The translations under genes and the position numbers were made by a program. Below the pieces are notes generated by a model that saw only the letters and a list, made by a program, of their open reading frames with translations, did no database searches and was not told the DNA's origin. 64,000 nucleotides of DNA from SAR202 cluster bacterium AC-647-N09_OGT_505m (GTDB lineage Bacteria > Chloroflexota > Dehalococcoidia > UBA2985): NCBI GenBank assembly GCA_009391225.1, contig VEXC01000002.1:15639-79638 (forward strand). The letters are read 5' to 3'. Position 1 is the first letter of the stretch, and every line of letters starts with the position of its first letter. This document shows positions 54,616-62,677 of this stretch, one piece after another.

Positions 54616-54735
54616 CTATCTGTCAGCTACCCAACCCCTTTCGACCTCGCCGTCACCGGCCCCAGAGGTACGCTTGTCTTGCAGGAAATGGTCCATGAAG
54701 CCTGCGAGCAGTAGCGGTACGGATTTCAGCTTCAT
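54616..54735 (-). pseudogene. Orphan MKLKS leader ORF behind family A cassette
   Basis: ATG 54735, after AAGGAGGCGATGAG-type ribosome binding site, opens MKLKSVPLLLAGFMDHFLQD and stops after 39 residues without a lipobox. It lies between the cassette at 54751-54780 and the spermidine-synthase-like gene, so the cassette now drives that gene. Confidence 0.5.
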
Positions 54736-54750
54736 CTCATCGCCTCCTTG

Positions 54751-54780
54751 AACCTCCCCCCATTATAACCCGTTAGGGGG
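54751..54780 (-). promoter_or_regulatory. Promoter-like cassette (family A), minus orientation
   Basis: On the minus strand: CCCCCTAACGGGTTATAATGGGGGG then AGGTTC. TATAAT is a perfect -10. The flank equals other family A copies. It probably transcribes the gene at 54603. Confidence 0.6.
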
Positions 54781-54940
54781 ATTAGGTGCGACTAGGGGGA
54801 ATAGAGACTAAATGGTTATTGGTAACAGTAAACTCTCGCCCAAGATGGAGCATTTCGCCCAACTCCTCTTCCAGGCTACAGCCAGGCGGACGCGTACAGG
54901 CAAGCCAACCCTCCACAGGCCAGTCAGGGGCTCGCTAACT

Positions 54941-55525
54941 TCACCTGAATCTAGCCGTGGCATCATCCACCGCTTCTTGTATCGAGGGTATTTCGCAGAA
55001 ACCATTACTTTCTACTCCAAACACCGGATTGAATTTGCTCCGGAAGTTTTCTAGGGCGATTACAGCTGCAAGTTCTACTAATTCCTCTTCACTGAATTCC
55101 TTCCTGAGTTGTGCGAAGAAACGATTTGTAACTCGTCGACTCGTATATGTCATGCGCTCTGCGAGAGAGAGCGCAAGGCGTTCTCGAGAAGTATAGATTT
55201 CAGCTTTACTGTATGTGGACAACCTCTCCAATTTCTCGACTGATAGACCGTTACGCGTTGCACCCAACGCGTTAACATCGATTCAAAACGGACATCCGTT
55301 GATTATGGCAGCCTTTAGTGAAACAAGCCTCTTAAGCGAGTTCTCGATTAGCCCGGATGCCTCTATTCCAGCAGCAAGAGCAGTAGTGCCTTGTAAGATC
55401 GTAGGGCGTAAAGCGTAAACTTGAAGCGTATTCAATGCATTCCCGTAAAGAGCCTCCTGTCTTTCATAGGCTCCTTGAACTTCTGGTGACACATTTTCTT
55501 TAGGGATACCCATGATTCTAGACAT
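54941..55525 (-). CDS. AhpD/CMD-like peroxidase-family protein, candidate selenoprotein (in-frame UGA)
   Basis: This carboxymuconolactone-decarboxylase-fold (AhpD-like) protein is probably a thiol/selenol peroxidase or disulfide oxidoreductase. The frame from ATG 55525 (AGGAGG six bases upstream) meets TGA at 55285-55283 and continues unbroken in the same frame to 54941. The joint reads LKAAIINGCPF, then UGA, then IDVNALGATRNGLSVEKLE. Homologues have a Cys there (NGCxxCID), so UGA falls exactly on the second Cys of CxxC, giving CPFU. The remaining C-terminal part is intact. A SECIS-like hairpin follows. Total 194 aa counting Sec. A simple nonsense mutation is the alternative. Confidence 0.75.
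55250..55276 (-). promoter_or_regulatory. SECIS-like hairpin after the in-frame UGA
   Basis: The RNA reads GUUA, bulged A, CGCGUU, loop GGGUGC, then AACGCG and UAAC. That is ten base pairs with one bulged A and a six-base loop containing GGU. The stem starts six bases after the UGA and the loop lies about 18 bases after it, within the 16-37 nt range of bacterial SECIS loops. The E. coli element also has a loop with GU, but its bulge is U, not A. Confidence 0.6.
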
Positions 55526-55582
55526 AAAGACCTCCTCAACTCTTATTAGCACCCTATATTAGCACTCTCGCCTCAAGCAGTA

Positions 55583-55942
55583 TTGTTCCTCAGGTCGAAT
55601 CTACGGATCCAGATAGACAATGGGTTGCTCCATGGGTACAAAGTAGATGGTGACAGCCCGGTCTTTAAGAACACACATACAGGGGAAGCATTGTTACCCA
55701 ACACGATTACACATGAGTATGCCAAGATTGCCAAAAGGATTGGCTTGAATACTAAGTTCCACGACCTCAGACATACCCATGCCACAATGCTACTGAAGCA
55801 AGGGGTTAATCCTAAGATAGTTCAAGAGAGATTAGGCCATTCATCAACTGGTATAACAATGGACATATATTCCCATGTCATGCCGAACATGCAGAAGGAT
55901 GCCATTGCCAACTTCAACATAGCGTTAGGCCCTGTAAAATAG
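55583..55942 (+). pseudogene. Truncated tyrosine recombinase (integrase), C-terminal part only
   Basis: The frame (open from before 55583, TTG) is the C-terminal half of a phage-type integrase: TITHEYAKIAKRIGLNTKFH, then HDLRHTHATMLLKQGV with catalytic His/Arg, LGHSSTGITMDIYSHV with the second His and the nucleophile Tyr, and the usual VMPNMQKDAIANFN tail. The N-terminal DNA-binding domains and first catalytic Arg are missing. It abuts the selenoprotein gene. A terminator and a tRNA 3' end scar follow it, as normal for integrative elements. Confidence 0.85.
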
Positions 55943-55980
55943 CCCGACCAACACCATATTGGTGTCCATTGGGAAAACAG

Positions 55981-56010
55981 AAGCCCTCTGGCATAGCGTC
56001 AGGGGGCTTT
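55981..56010 (+). terminator. Intrinsic terminator of the integrase
   Basis: AGCCCTCTG (55981-55989) pairs with CAGGGGGCT (55999-56007), one G-U pair included, followed by TTTT. It lies 38 bp after the integrase stop and has the full hairpin-plus-U form. Confidence 0.75.
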
Positions 56011-56024
56011 TCCGTGCCTAAATA

Positions 56025-56060
56025 ATGGTGGACGATACTGGACTCGAACCAGTGACCTCT
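56025..56060 (-). repeat. tRNA 3'-end scar (attachment-site remnant)
   Basis: The minus strand shows the T-arm and 3' acceptor strand of a tRNA including CCA: GAGGTCACTGGTTCGAGTCC then AGTATCGTCCACCA. The 5' half is absent, so it is not a tRNA gene. A near-identical piece lies at 60379-60423. Both follow the same CGTGCCTAA-ATAATGG stretch after a terminator. This is what integration into a tRNA 3' end leaves behind. Confidence 0.7.
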
Positions 56061-56424
56061 GCCCCGTACCGTCTCCTATTGTCTCACCACTTCTACCCCC
56101 GTTGGTACAAAACTTGGTACAGTAAATCTCTGACTTGTTTCTAGGTTTCTCGCCCTTGGATTTACATTTGTTGGCCAAACGTAAGGCTACGAAGAGGTAC
56201 CCCCCCCCCCATAGAGTTGTCATGTTGACCCGCAACGGTAAGTGGCTGTTTCTGGCCACGACGCACGTTGCTGCCACAACTACCCCTGCACTACGATATC
56301 CCCCCCTGACGGGTTATAATGGGTGGAGGGTTCACGTGGGCTTTGCAAGTAGTGGGTCAGGGATTCTCGAATCCCTGAAACTCTACCAAATTAGAGCACT
56401 CGCTTTAGTGTTCATTATGTATGC
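56061..56424. other. Att-flank and promoter-like region
   Basis: It contains TTGGTACAAAACTTGGTACA (direct repeats of TTGGTACA, about 56102-56121), a run of nine C at 56202-56210, and a family A cassette at 56301-56330 that could drive the ferritin-like desaturase gene. No gene is seen. Confidence 0.5.
56301..56330 (+). promoter_or_regulatory. Promoter-like cassette (family A), plus orientation
   Basis: CCCCCTGACGGGTTATAATG then GGTGGAGGG, one of the best-preserved family A units. It stands about 95-125 bp before the acyl-ACP-desaturase-like gene with no leader ORF between. Confidence 0.6.
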
Positions 56425-57471
56425 ATGAAGGGGGACTTTAGATTGGTAACAGTCATGTCTGGGCCATTTACTATCGAGGGAAAACAAACTGCATTACAAA
56501 AGGAAGTAAAGGCAAATTACGAGTCGTACTTTGCTCGGGCCGCAACAACACGAATGTGGTTTCCTGATAGACTCAAAGAAAGACGTGATATGGCTAGCTA
56601 CGCACATTTCATATCTGAGGAGACCAAAGAGATTCTCCTTGGTTTTCTAGGTGTTGAGTCCTATGTGGACGACTACGTTTTTGGGGGAATAAAGGCCGCT
56701 GGGGATAGCTTGTCAACCAGAGGTCTGTACATACAATGGGGGTTCGAAGAACGCCGTCACGGACAAACTTTCCGGCACTGCCTAATAGACTCAGGGTTAT
56801 ATACTCAGGCATTTGTGGACAAATACCTAGCGGAGGCTGGAGAATACCAATGGACCTTCGAGACCCAAACTGGATACGAAGGCACTCCGTTGCTAGCTGC
56901 TGCCTACGCTATATTCCAAGAGAGGCAGACTCGCTGGAATTACACACACGTTCGAAGACGTATATGGGGAGAGTACGGTAGTCCGACCAACTCAAATGGT
57001 AGTCCTATATACCCTGCAATCGCGGGCGCGCTAAGATTTCCAGAAACGGATGAGGGGGCCCACGAAGCTAATTTCGCGAATATAGTCAGAATCTACATGA
57101 AATACTTTCCGGACTTGGCACTGGAAGCACTTGTACAGGTATCCAACCACTATCGTATGCCTGTAGTCCAGTTGCCCAATGCCGACGAGTTTGTCAGATG
57201 TATTCTGGCTGCTGGAATGGGTGACGCTAGAGACATTATAAATGAAATAATGAACCCTGCTATTCGAAGGATGGGCTTAGCAGATAGACATGCTCTTCGC
57301 AAAGCAGTCAAGAACTTCCGACTGTTGCCAGAGGACGCCATGGTGCATCTTCAAGGCAAACCCATAGTTGGCATACCAGAGGATGAGGATATCCCCATAT
57401 ATGAGATGCTTCCATCTGGAGATTTCATACTGGAGACACCTAAAGTAGAACATGGAGCAGAGGTAGGGTAA
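56425..57471 (+). CDS. Acyl-ACP desaturase-like diiron (ferritin-like) protein
   Basis: This four-helix-bundle diiron protein has 348 aa and probably acts on acyl or similar substrates. Ligand motifs are LGVESYVDDYV (Glu), WGFEERRHGQTFRH (EExxH) and ETDEGAHEANFANIV, the second E/D-ExxH, where DEGAH takes the place of DEARH. Overall order matches plant-type acyl-ACP desaturases, which are known from Actinobacteria and Chloroflexota. Two ATGs are possible (56425 and 56455). MSGPFTIEGKQ from the second resembles a domain start. A family A promoter cassette precedes it. Substrate is unknown. Confidence 0.8.
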   Translation: MKGDFRLVTVMSGPFTIEGKQTALQKEVKANYESYFARAATTRMWFPDRLKERRDMASYAHFISEETKEILLGFLGVESYVDDYVFGGIKAAGDSLSTRGLYIQWGFEERRHGQTFRHCLIDSGLYTQAFVDKYLAEAGEYQWTFETQTGYEGTPLLAAAYAIFQERQTRWNYTHVRRRIWGEYGSPTNSNGSPIYPAIAGALRFPETDEGAHEANFANIVRIYMKYFPDLALEALVQVSNHYRMPVVQLPNADEFVRCILAAGMGDARDIINEIMNPAIRRMGLADRHALRKAVKNFRLLPEDAMVHLQGKPIVGIPEDEDIPIYEMLPSGDFILETPKVEHGAEVG

Positions 57472-57578
57472 AGTGCCCAAACCAGATCGCCTATGAGGTA
57501 GGGTCTACCCAGCAGCATCGACGCCCACGCCGCAACACATCCAGTTAAGCTCAATAATCCGATGGAGGAGAGAGTGGC

Positions 57579-57842
57579 ATGAAAAGGTCTAACTGGGATA
57601 GCAACGTAGAGCGAGATGCAGAATCTGGTGCAACGGCTTCCGACGTTGGAAGTTGGAAAAGGTCTATTCAGGAGTGCCGAGATGATGAGGGAGCTATAAC
57701 AGAGGTGCTGGTGCAGTTACTGTTGGGGTGGCAACGAGGTCAAATCTCCAAACCAATTGTAGATAACGTACTCAGCTTCCGGCCCATGCTAGTATCCTTG
57801 AGAAAGGCTTCTGCGAGAGTGAAGAGACTCATGGGGGATTAG
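57579..57842 (+). CDS. Hypothetical 87-aa protein
   Basis: ATG 57579 follows GGAGGAGAG nine bases upstream. The product is mainly charged and helical, with SIQECRDDEGAITEVLVQLL and SLRKASARVKRLMGD at the end. No family is recognised. It may be cotranscribed with the desaturase-like gene 107 bp upstream. Confidence 0.5.
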   Translation: MKRSNWDSNVERDAESGATASDVGSWKRSIQECRDDEGAITEVLVQLLLGWQRGQISKPIVDNVLSFRPMLVSLRKASARVKRLMGD

Positions 57843-58423
57843 GTACAAGTGTGGGCGTTGAGACATATCTCCCCTGCCTCACAATAGCTCTATAAGCCTT
57901 AATAGCATCCGCGCAGGTTAGCCTGATACCCGTCAGTCCCATATCTGAGTGTTCCACCCACTATCACACTAATGTCGGTTACCGCCCAGAACATGTTCTG
58001 TGAGATGCTGTGCACCACAGACACCCTCTTGTAGATTGATTCTTCTGAGAGCCTTCTAACCTTTCTTGCTACGTAAATCCCAACCGAGCTCCGGCAGTTT
58101 CCTGCCGTGGATGTCGTGCACCTCTGGAACATTTCCATGACCACGAGGTGCATGTTCCAACCAGTGCTGTGGATGACACCTTTATCAACAATCTTTCAAG
58201 TTTGATACAGTGCATCGGTTCCAGTAATCCAGCACGTAAAGTACCGAGTGCAATGGAGTGTAAGTTCTGTAATATCATTGGAGTGCACTGTCCCGAGCGA
58301 GCAGCCGGAGAAGAAAAGGTCGAAGGGGAAACCATAGATTTCTGACCCGCCCTCTTGCGACTCTATCCGGTTTACGAGTCTATTACTGGACTATTGGTTC
58401 CAAGACCCAAATTGGATGGCTGT
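57843..58423. other. 581-bp region: family C repeat and a Cys-rich ORF fragment
   Basis: At 57881-57916 is a family C repeat (ACAATAGCTCTATAAGCCTT then AATAGCATCCGCGCAG). From about 58043 to 58345 the plus strand has an open frame without a start, containing SCRGCRAPLEHFHDHEVHVP and, near its end, MECKFCNIIGVHCPERAAGE. The paired Cys groups suggest the C-terminal zinc or iron-sulfur end of a lost protein. I do not recognise it. The whole looks like gene debris. Confidence 0.4.
57881..57916. repeat. Dispersed repeat, family C
   Basis: See 51181-51216. It shares the TATAAGCC/TTAATAGCATCC core and the C-rich start with that copy. It lies directly after the 87-aa hypothetical gene. Confidence 0.55.
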
Positions 58424-60061
58424 TTATGCGAGCTTCAACTTCACAGCCTTTTTATGGATTTGGTATTCGCCAGATTTGGCTAATGTTTGTTCTACATACT
58501 GTTGCGGCACATCAACCAGTGTATGTTTATCCAGAATACTTATAGCACCAATGGTATTGCCCGGAAATTTTGCATGGTAGGCAATCGTGCCTACGACATC
58601 AGCAGGACGCACACCATGGGATCTTCCCGCGCCAAGAGTCAGCCGCACCATTCCTTTTTCGGTAAAACCATTGGCGCTATTGCGACCTTTTCTTCTTTCA
58701 ACGGATTTGATCTTACGTCGGGAATGCTGGAACCGCCCTTCCTGTACTTCGCTAATCTGTGCAATAGGGCGCTGCTTCTCCTCTCTACGGGCCATTTTAA
58801 GGGCTATTGCAGCAATCTGAAGTGGGTCGTGCCCTATTTCTACCAGTCGGTTAACCATCTGTAATTCCTTTTGACAACGACCGCGCTGCAACAAGATCAT
58901 CATCTGCTCCAGTAACTGCGTTTTCCTATGCTCCTCGATTTCCTCCGCTGTTGGAATTTGTTTCCGCGTGATCTCCTGTTTGGTAAATCCTTCTATCCTG
59001 TGCAGGTGCCACAGTTCCTTCATTGTCAATAGGGAAATGGCAATACCCGTTTTGCCGGCTCTCCCCGTGCGCCCAACGCGATGCACGTACAATTCCGGAT
59101 CCTCGGGTAAGTCATAGTTGAACACGTGTGAAATATCGTTAATGTCCAATCCCCGGGCTGCCATATCCGTAGCTACAAGTATAGTGATTTGATTGCGCCG
59201 AAAGCGATTCAAAACCTGTTCTCGAGTCTGCTGGTTCAGGTCACCATTCAAAGCCTCGGCAGGAAAGCCGCGTCCCATCAGCTCATCCACTAAAGCGCTT
59301 GTACCAACCCGCGTCCTAACAAATATGATCGCGCTGGTGATATCCTCAATCTCAAAGAGGCGCGTGAGAACAGATAGTTTATCCTCCTTATTAACCAGAC
59401 AATATTGATGTTCAATTGCATCAACCGTGAGATGGTTGCTTTTAATGGTGATCGACTTTGGAGAATGCATGTATTTATTAGCCATGCTGCCGAGTTCCGG
59501 CGGGATGGTAGCAGAAAAGAGAGCGGCTTGACGTTCTGATGGGAGTGTACTTAGAATCTCCTCAATATCCTCAATGAAACCCATGCTGAGCATTTCATCA
59601 GCTTCATCGAGAACGATGGTGCGCACACAACTTAGATTGAGTTCTCCCTTATTTATAAGGTCTAGTAAGCGCCCAGGCGTACCTACTACAATATCCACTC
59701 CCTGTCTGAGACGATTGATCTGTAGGTTATACGGTTGACCGCCATATACTGCAAGAACACCCACATTCAGACGCTTTCCGTATTCATCTGCAGCCTTAGC
59801 TACCTGTATAGCCAGTTCCCGTGTCGGAGTCAGGACAAGAGCCTGTATGCCACAGTGGCCCCGTTTCAAGGTTTGAAGAATTGGCAATATGAAAGCGGCC
59901 GTTTTTCCGGTACCTGTCTGGGCCTGACCGATTACATCATGACCGTCCAACATCAACGGGATAATCTCCGATTGAATCGGTGTGGGGGTGATATAGCCAA
60001 AATCAGATACGGTCTGCTCCAGTTGCGATATTAAACCCAATTGGGCAAATTCGGTTGTCAT
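58424..60061 (-). CDS. DEAD-box RNA helicase, DeaD/CshA type
   Basis: This cold-shock-type RNA helicase has 545 aa. Q-motif region PTPIQSEIIPLMLDGHDVIG, motif I AQTGTGKT, PTRELA, GTPGRLLDLI, DEADEMLSMG, SAT, then RGLDINDISHVFNYD and HRVGRTGRAG in domain 2. After about residue 400 comes a charged linker and a DbpA-like RNA-binding domain ending with MVRLTLGAGRSHGVRPADVV and NTIGAISILDKHTLVDVP. It is AT-richer than the first half of the window. A strong hairpin lies upstream at 60178-60221. Helps ribosome assembly or mRNA turnover. Confidence 0.93.
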   Translation of the reverse strand: MTTEFAQLGLISQLEQTVSDFGYITPTPIQSEIIPLMLDGHDVIGQAQTGTGKTAAFILPILQTLKRGHCGIQALVLTPTRELAIQVAKAADEYGKRLNVGVLAVYGGQPYNLQINRLRQGVDIVVGTPGRLLDLINKGELNLSCVRTIVLDEADEMLSMGFIEDIEEILSTLPSERQAALFSATIPPELGSMANKYMHSPKSITIKSNHLTVDAIEHQYCLVNKEDKLSVLTRLFEIEDITSAIIFVRTRVGTSALVDELMGRGFPAEALNGDLNQQTREQVLNRFRRNQITILVATDMAARGLDINDISHVFNYDLPEDPELYVHRVGRTGRAGKTGIAISLLTMKELWHLHRIEGFTKQEITRKQIPTAEEIEEHRKTQLLEQMMILLQRGRCQKELQMVNRLVEIGHDPLQIAAIALKMARREEKQRPIAQISEVQEGRFQHSRRKIKSVERRKGRNSANGFTEKGMVRLTLGAGRSHGVRPADVVGTIAYHAKFPGNTIGAISILDKHTLVDVPQQYVEQTLAKSGEYQIHKKAVKLKLA

Positions 60062-60177
60062 TATACTCCTGCCTACGTCGTTAAAAGTCCACTATATTAC
60101 CTGTTCCTTGAGGACCAGGTTCCCTGGTTGCTTTCAATAGTTGATCCTGCTTGTAAGTTAGGGTCTGTTGTCACAAC

Positions 60178-60221
60178 ATAAATACCGCCCACCCCTCGTA
60201 TAAAGGTCAGGCGGTATTTAT
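60178..60221. terminator. Perfect 12-bp hairpin upstream of the helicase gene
   Basis: ATAAATACCGCC (60178-60189) pairs with GGCGGTATTTAT (60210-60221) over a 20-nt loop. On the plus strand TTTAAC follows. It lies about 120 bp before the helicase start and may be an upstream terminator or part of a cold-shock-type leader. Confidence 0.5.
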
Positions 60222-60635
60222 TTAACGCATATCCTGGGTTTATGTGGCTACGATTATTCTATCACAAACTGGGGGCTTCTAAGCGACCGAGGGAGTGGGC
60301 AGGAACATCGGAGCGAGTTACAAGCGGAAATGCTAAAGCCCCAGGACACCGCTGGGCCTTATTTCGTGCCTAAAATAATGGTGGGTGATACTGGACTTGA
60401 ACCAGTGACCTCTTGCGTGTGAAAAGTGCGCTCGGTTGTCTCCACGTGTAGACCACCGTTTATCCCTGAAGTCATTTATGCCTGAACTGTCCATTGGTGT
60501 AAACAACTGTTGATTGGCGTTAGGTTACAAACTAGGTTACAAACCACCCAACAACCGTTTCTGCTTGCCCCGGTGTAACTAACACCCCCTGGCTTGCAAA
60601 GCAGAAACGGTTGAAGGATGCCTGTGGTTTGTTAA
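60222..60635. other. Att-type scar region
   Basis: It contains a hairpin at 60336-60360, then CGTGCCTAAAATAATGG and the tRNA 3' scar 60379-60423, both like 55981-56060. Farther on are AGGTTACAAAC direct repeats (about 60522-60543), similar in position to the TTGGTACA repeats after the first scar. No integrase is present here. Confidence 0.5.
60379..60423 (-). repeat. tRNA 3'-half scar (tRNA-Val-like, second attachment remnant)
   Basis: On the minus strand: TTCACACGCAAGAGGTCACT then GGTTCAAGTCCAGTATCACC and CACCA, i.e. from the anticodon loop (CAC, Val-like) to CCA. The upstream sequence cannot form the D-arm or pair the acceptor (no GGGTGAT), so it is a partial copy. It is a twin of 56025-56060, 4.3 kb away. 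Confidence 0.7.
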
Positions 60636-62435
60636 TCAGCTACCACAAGCACGCGGGTCCATAGCGGCCTCAAATTCATAACAATCCGGAAGGTTTGACC
60701 AATCTTGTTTTTTTGCAAAGTAATTGGCAAATCGGGGTATTGATTCATATTGAGCCTCGTAGGCTTCTTGCAATCTATCCCAGTACGTACCAGTTAGATC
60801 TACCTCGCACATCGCCTGTCGGTCGTTCAAGATCTTGTTCCACTCAGCTTCATCAAGGCCTTCAAAATAACTTGGCATACTAGCTAATGTCGCCCCGTAG
60901 GAGTGTCTGGAGCCCTCTGGTTCCCATCCTTTTGCTATGTCGTAGTCGTTGTTAATGAAATAGCCTTGAGGCATCCTAGAGTCGTGGATAGCTGCTATTG
61001 CTTTTAAGTCTGCTGCAGACCAGCCCAACGGCTGCTTAGTACCATTGGGAGCCCTCATTTGTGATTCGGCACAGAAATTGTGCCTTAATCCAATGGCGTG
61101 GCCTAACTCGTGGAAGACGGCTCCCCTGGCTTCTAAGAACCCCCAGCTTCCATCGTGTGTGTCAGGCGATTCAACAATCGCTCGTTCTATTTTCTGCCAA
61201 TCGCTGGCACGACTCTGTATAGCACCAAATCCTTTGCCATGCCAAGTCTGGGTTGGATTGGGCCCATTATCTGCATACCCTAGTCCTGCGCATCGAGAAT
61301 CAGCGTGCAAATCCTTTCCTAAGACAGAATCGTCTTGACAATCGTCTACGTAGTGAACCCAGAGAGTTACCTCATCAGGAGTGTTGGCAAAACCAGCTTT
61401 AAGACTCGGAGCAACCACTGCCAAGATCTCAAATGCATCCCTGAAGTCACGGATGATTTCGTCACTGGGCGACCCATATATCCCAACCTTGAGCGGCGTC
61501 CCTTGGTTAATGGGTTTATGTACATAAACATCAACGTATTCACCCAATTTACCGTCAGAGCGAGGGACTGGCACAGTATTCGCTGAACCTGCACCCCTAG
61601 TTTCCCACCAGCTTGCTGCTAGCATCAATGCTTGGACATCTGGTTCTGGGAGTTTCTCAGCCAGGAACGTATCGTATTTGGTGAGATTCGGCTGCTGGGT
61701 TTCAGTTGGCTGGTTCGGAAGTGCGGTCGGATATAACGCATCGGATCGAGAAACTTTCTCATAAGCAACTACCGAACACGCTTGTCCATCCCTTAAGACC
61801 ATCTCCAGTTCGATTTTTAGGTCTATCCGGAATCCCGTTACAGATGTCGGCAACTTATAGACAAGATTCTTCTCGGTGGTGGACAGCGAAGTGCGTTCGA
61901 ATTCGTATAACCATGAACCCTCTTGCCTTGTTTCCCAGCGTTGCACTTCATCTGGTCTAGCTTTCACCCAGAAATTTGATATGCCAAGTTCGGAAGGTAC
62001 GCTAGCTTCACTAAGGGTGAAGTCCGACGCTGGCTCCTCAGTCAACTTTATCCTAACTTGGTCATTATCAAGTTGTCCCACTGCCCAAGGGAATCCAGTC
62101 AGACCGCATTCCTTACCAAAATTGAGTAGAACATCCCCAGCAACAATTCCTTCTTTCAGGTTTATTAAGCCGCTTCCCTCTGATCTCAAACGCTTAGGGG
62201 TTGGAGTGTACTTTGTGGTAGGAGTTGATAACGTCTGGGTTGGCGTTGAGGTGGGCGACACTTGATTGGATGGTGCCTGAGTTGGGGTCGGGTATTGTAT
62301 TGGTGTAGGAGTGAGAATTACCTGAGTTGATGTAGGAGTAGTCGCTGGTAACGGTTGACTATCCCCACCACACCCTCACAGCAGCACCATGAGTCCTGGC
62401 AGTAGCAACAGTGCCGATATGAACTTCAGCTTAAT
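60636..62435 (-). pseudogene. Secreted metzincin-type metallopeptidase lipoprotein with in-frame UGA in the signal peptide
   Basis: The main part (to GTG 62261) carries FHELGHAIGLRHN, the HExxHxxGxxH zinc site of metzincins. A Pro/Thr-rich stretch (TPTSTQ, STPTQTLSTPTTKYTP) leads to it. Upstream the frame stays open to a signal KLKFISALLLLPGLMVLL, then TGA (62376-62378), then GCGGDSQPLPATTPT. The UGA falls in the lipobox, two residues before the Cys. The first codon is ATT (62435), at ideal distance from GGAGGTGAT. Unless suppressed, the protein cannot be exported, so the gene is probably newly inactivated. Confidence 0.7.
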
Positions 62436-62454
62436 CTCATCACCTCCAGTGCAA

Positions 62455-62483
62455 TCCTCCCCCCATTATAATCCGTCAGGGGT
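62455..62483 (-). promoter_or_regulatory. Promoter-like cassette (family A), minus orientation
   Basis: On the minus strand: ACCCCTGACGGATTATAATG then GGGGGAGG, leading after about 20 bases to the metallopeptidase leader at 62435. TATAAT is a perfect -10. Confidence 0.6.
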
Positions 62484-62677
62484 ATGTTGCTTCACAAAGC
62501 TATGGCCTAACCCCCCAGCAACCGCTTCTGTGTTGCCCACAGTTGTCCCTGACTGTTACCTCTAATGGAGAACTGTGAGGATATCTACCCTATTATTTTG
62601 GCTGGAGCGATGTTATCCGTTTTCTCGATCGACATCTCAGAGCCTAATCCGTTCACTCATTCTCCACGCCACATGCG

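Noticed and set aside
56025..60423. Functional tRNA genes
   Set aside because: Both pieces lack a 5' half able to pair with the acceptor strand or to form a D-arm, so they are scars, not genes.
62376..62378. Second selenocysteine codon
   Set aside because: The UGA is in a signal peptide, not at a redox Cys position, and I see no SECIS-like hairpin at the right distance.
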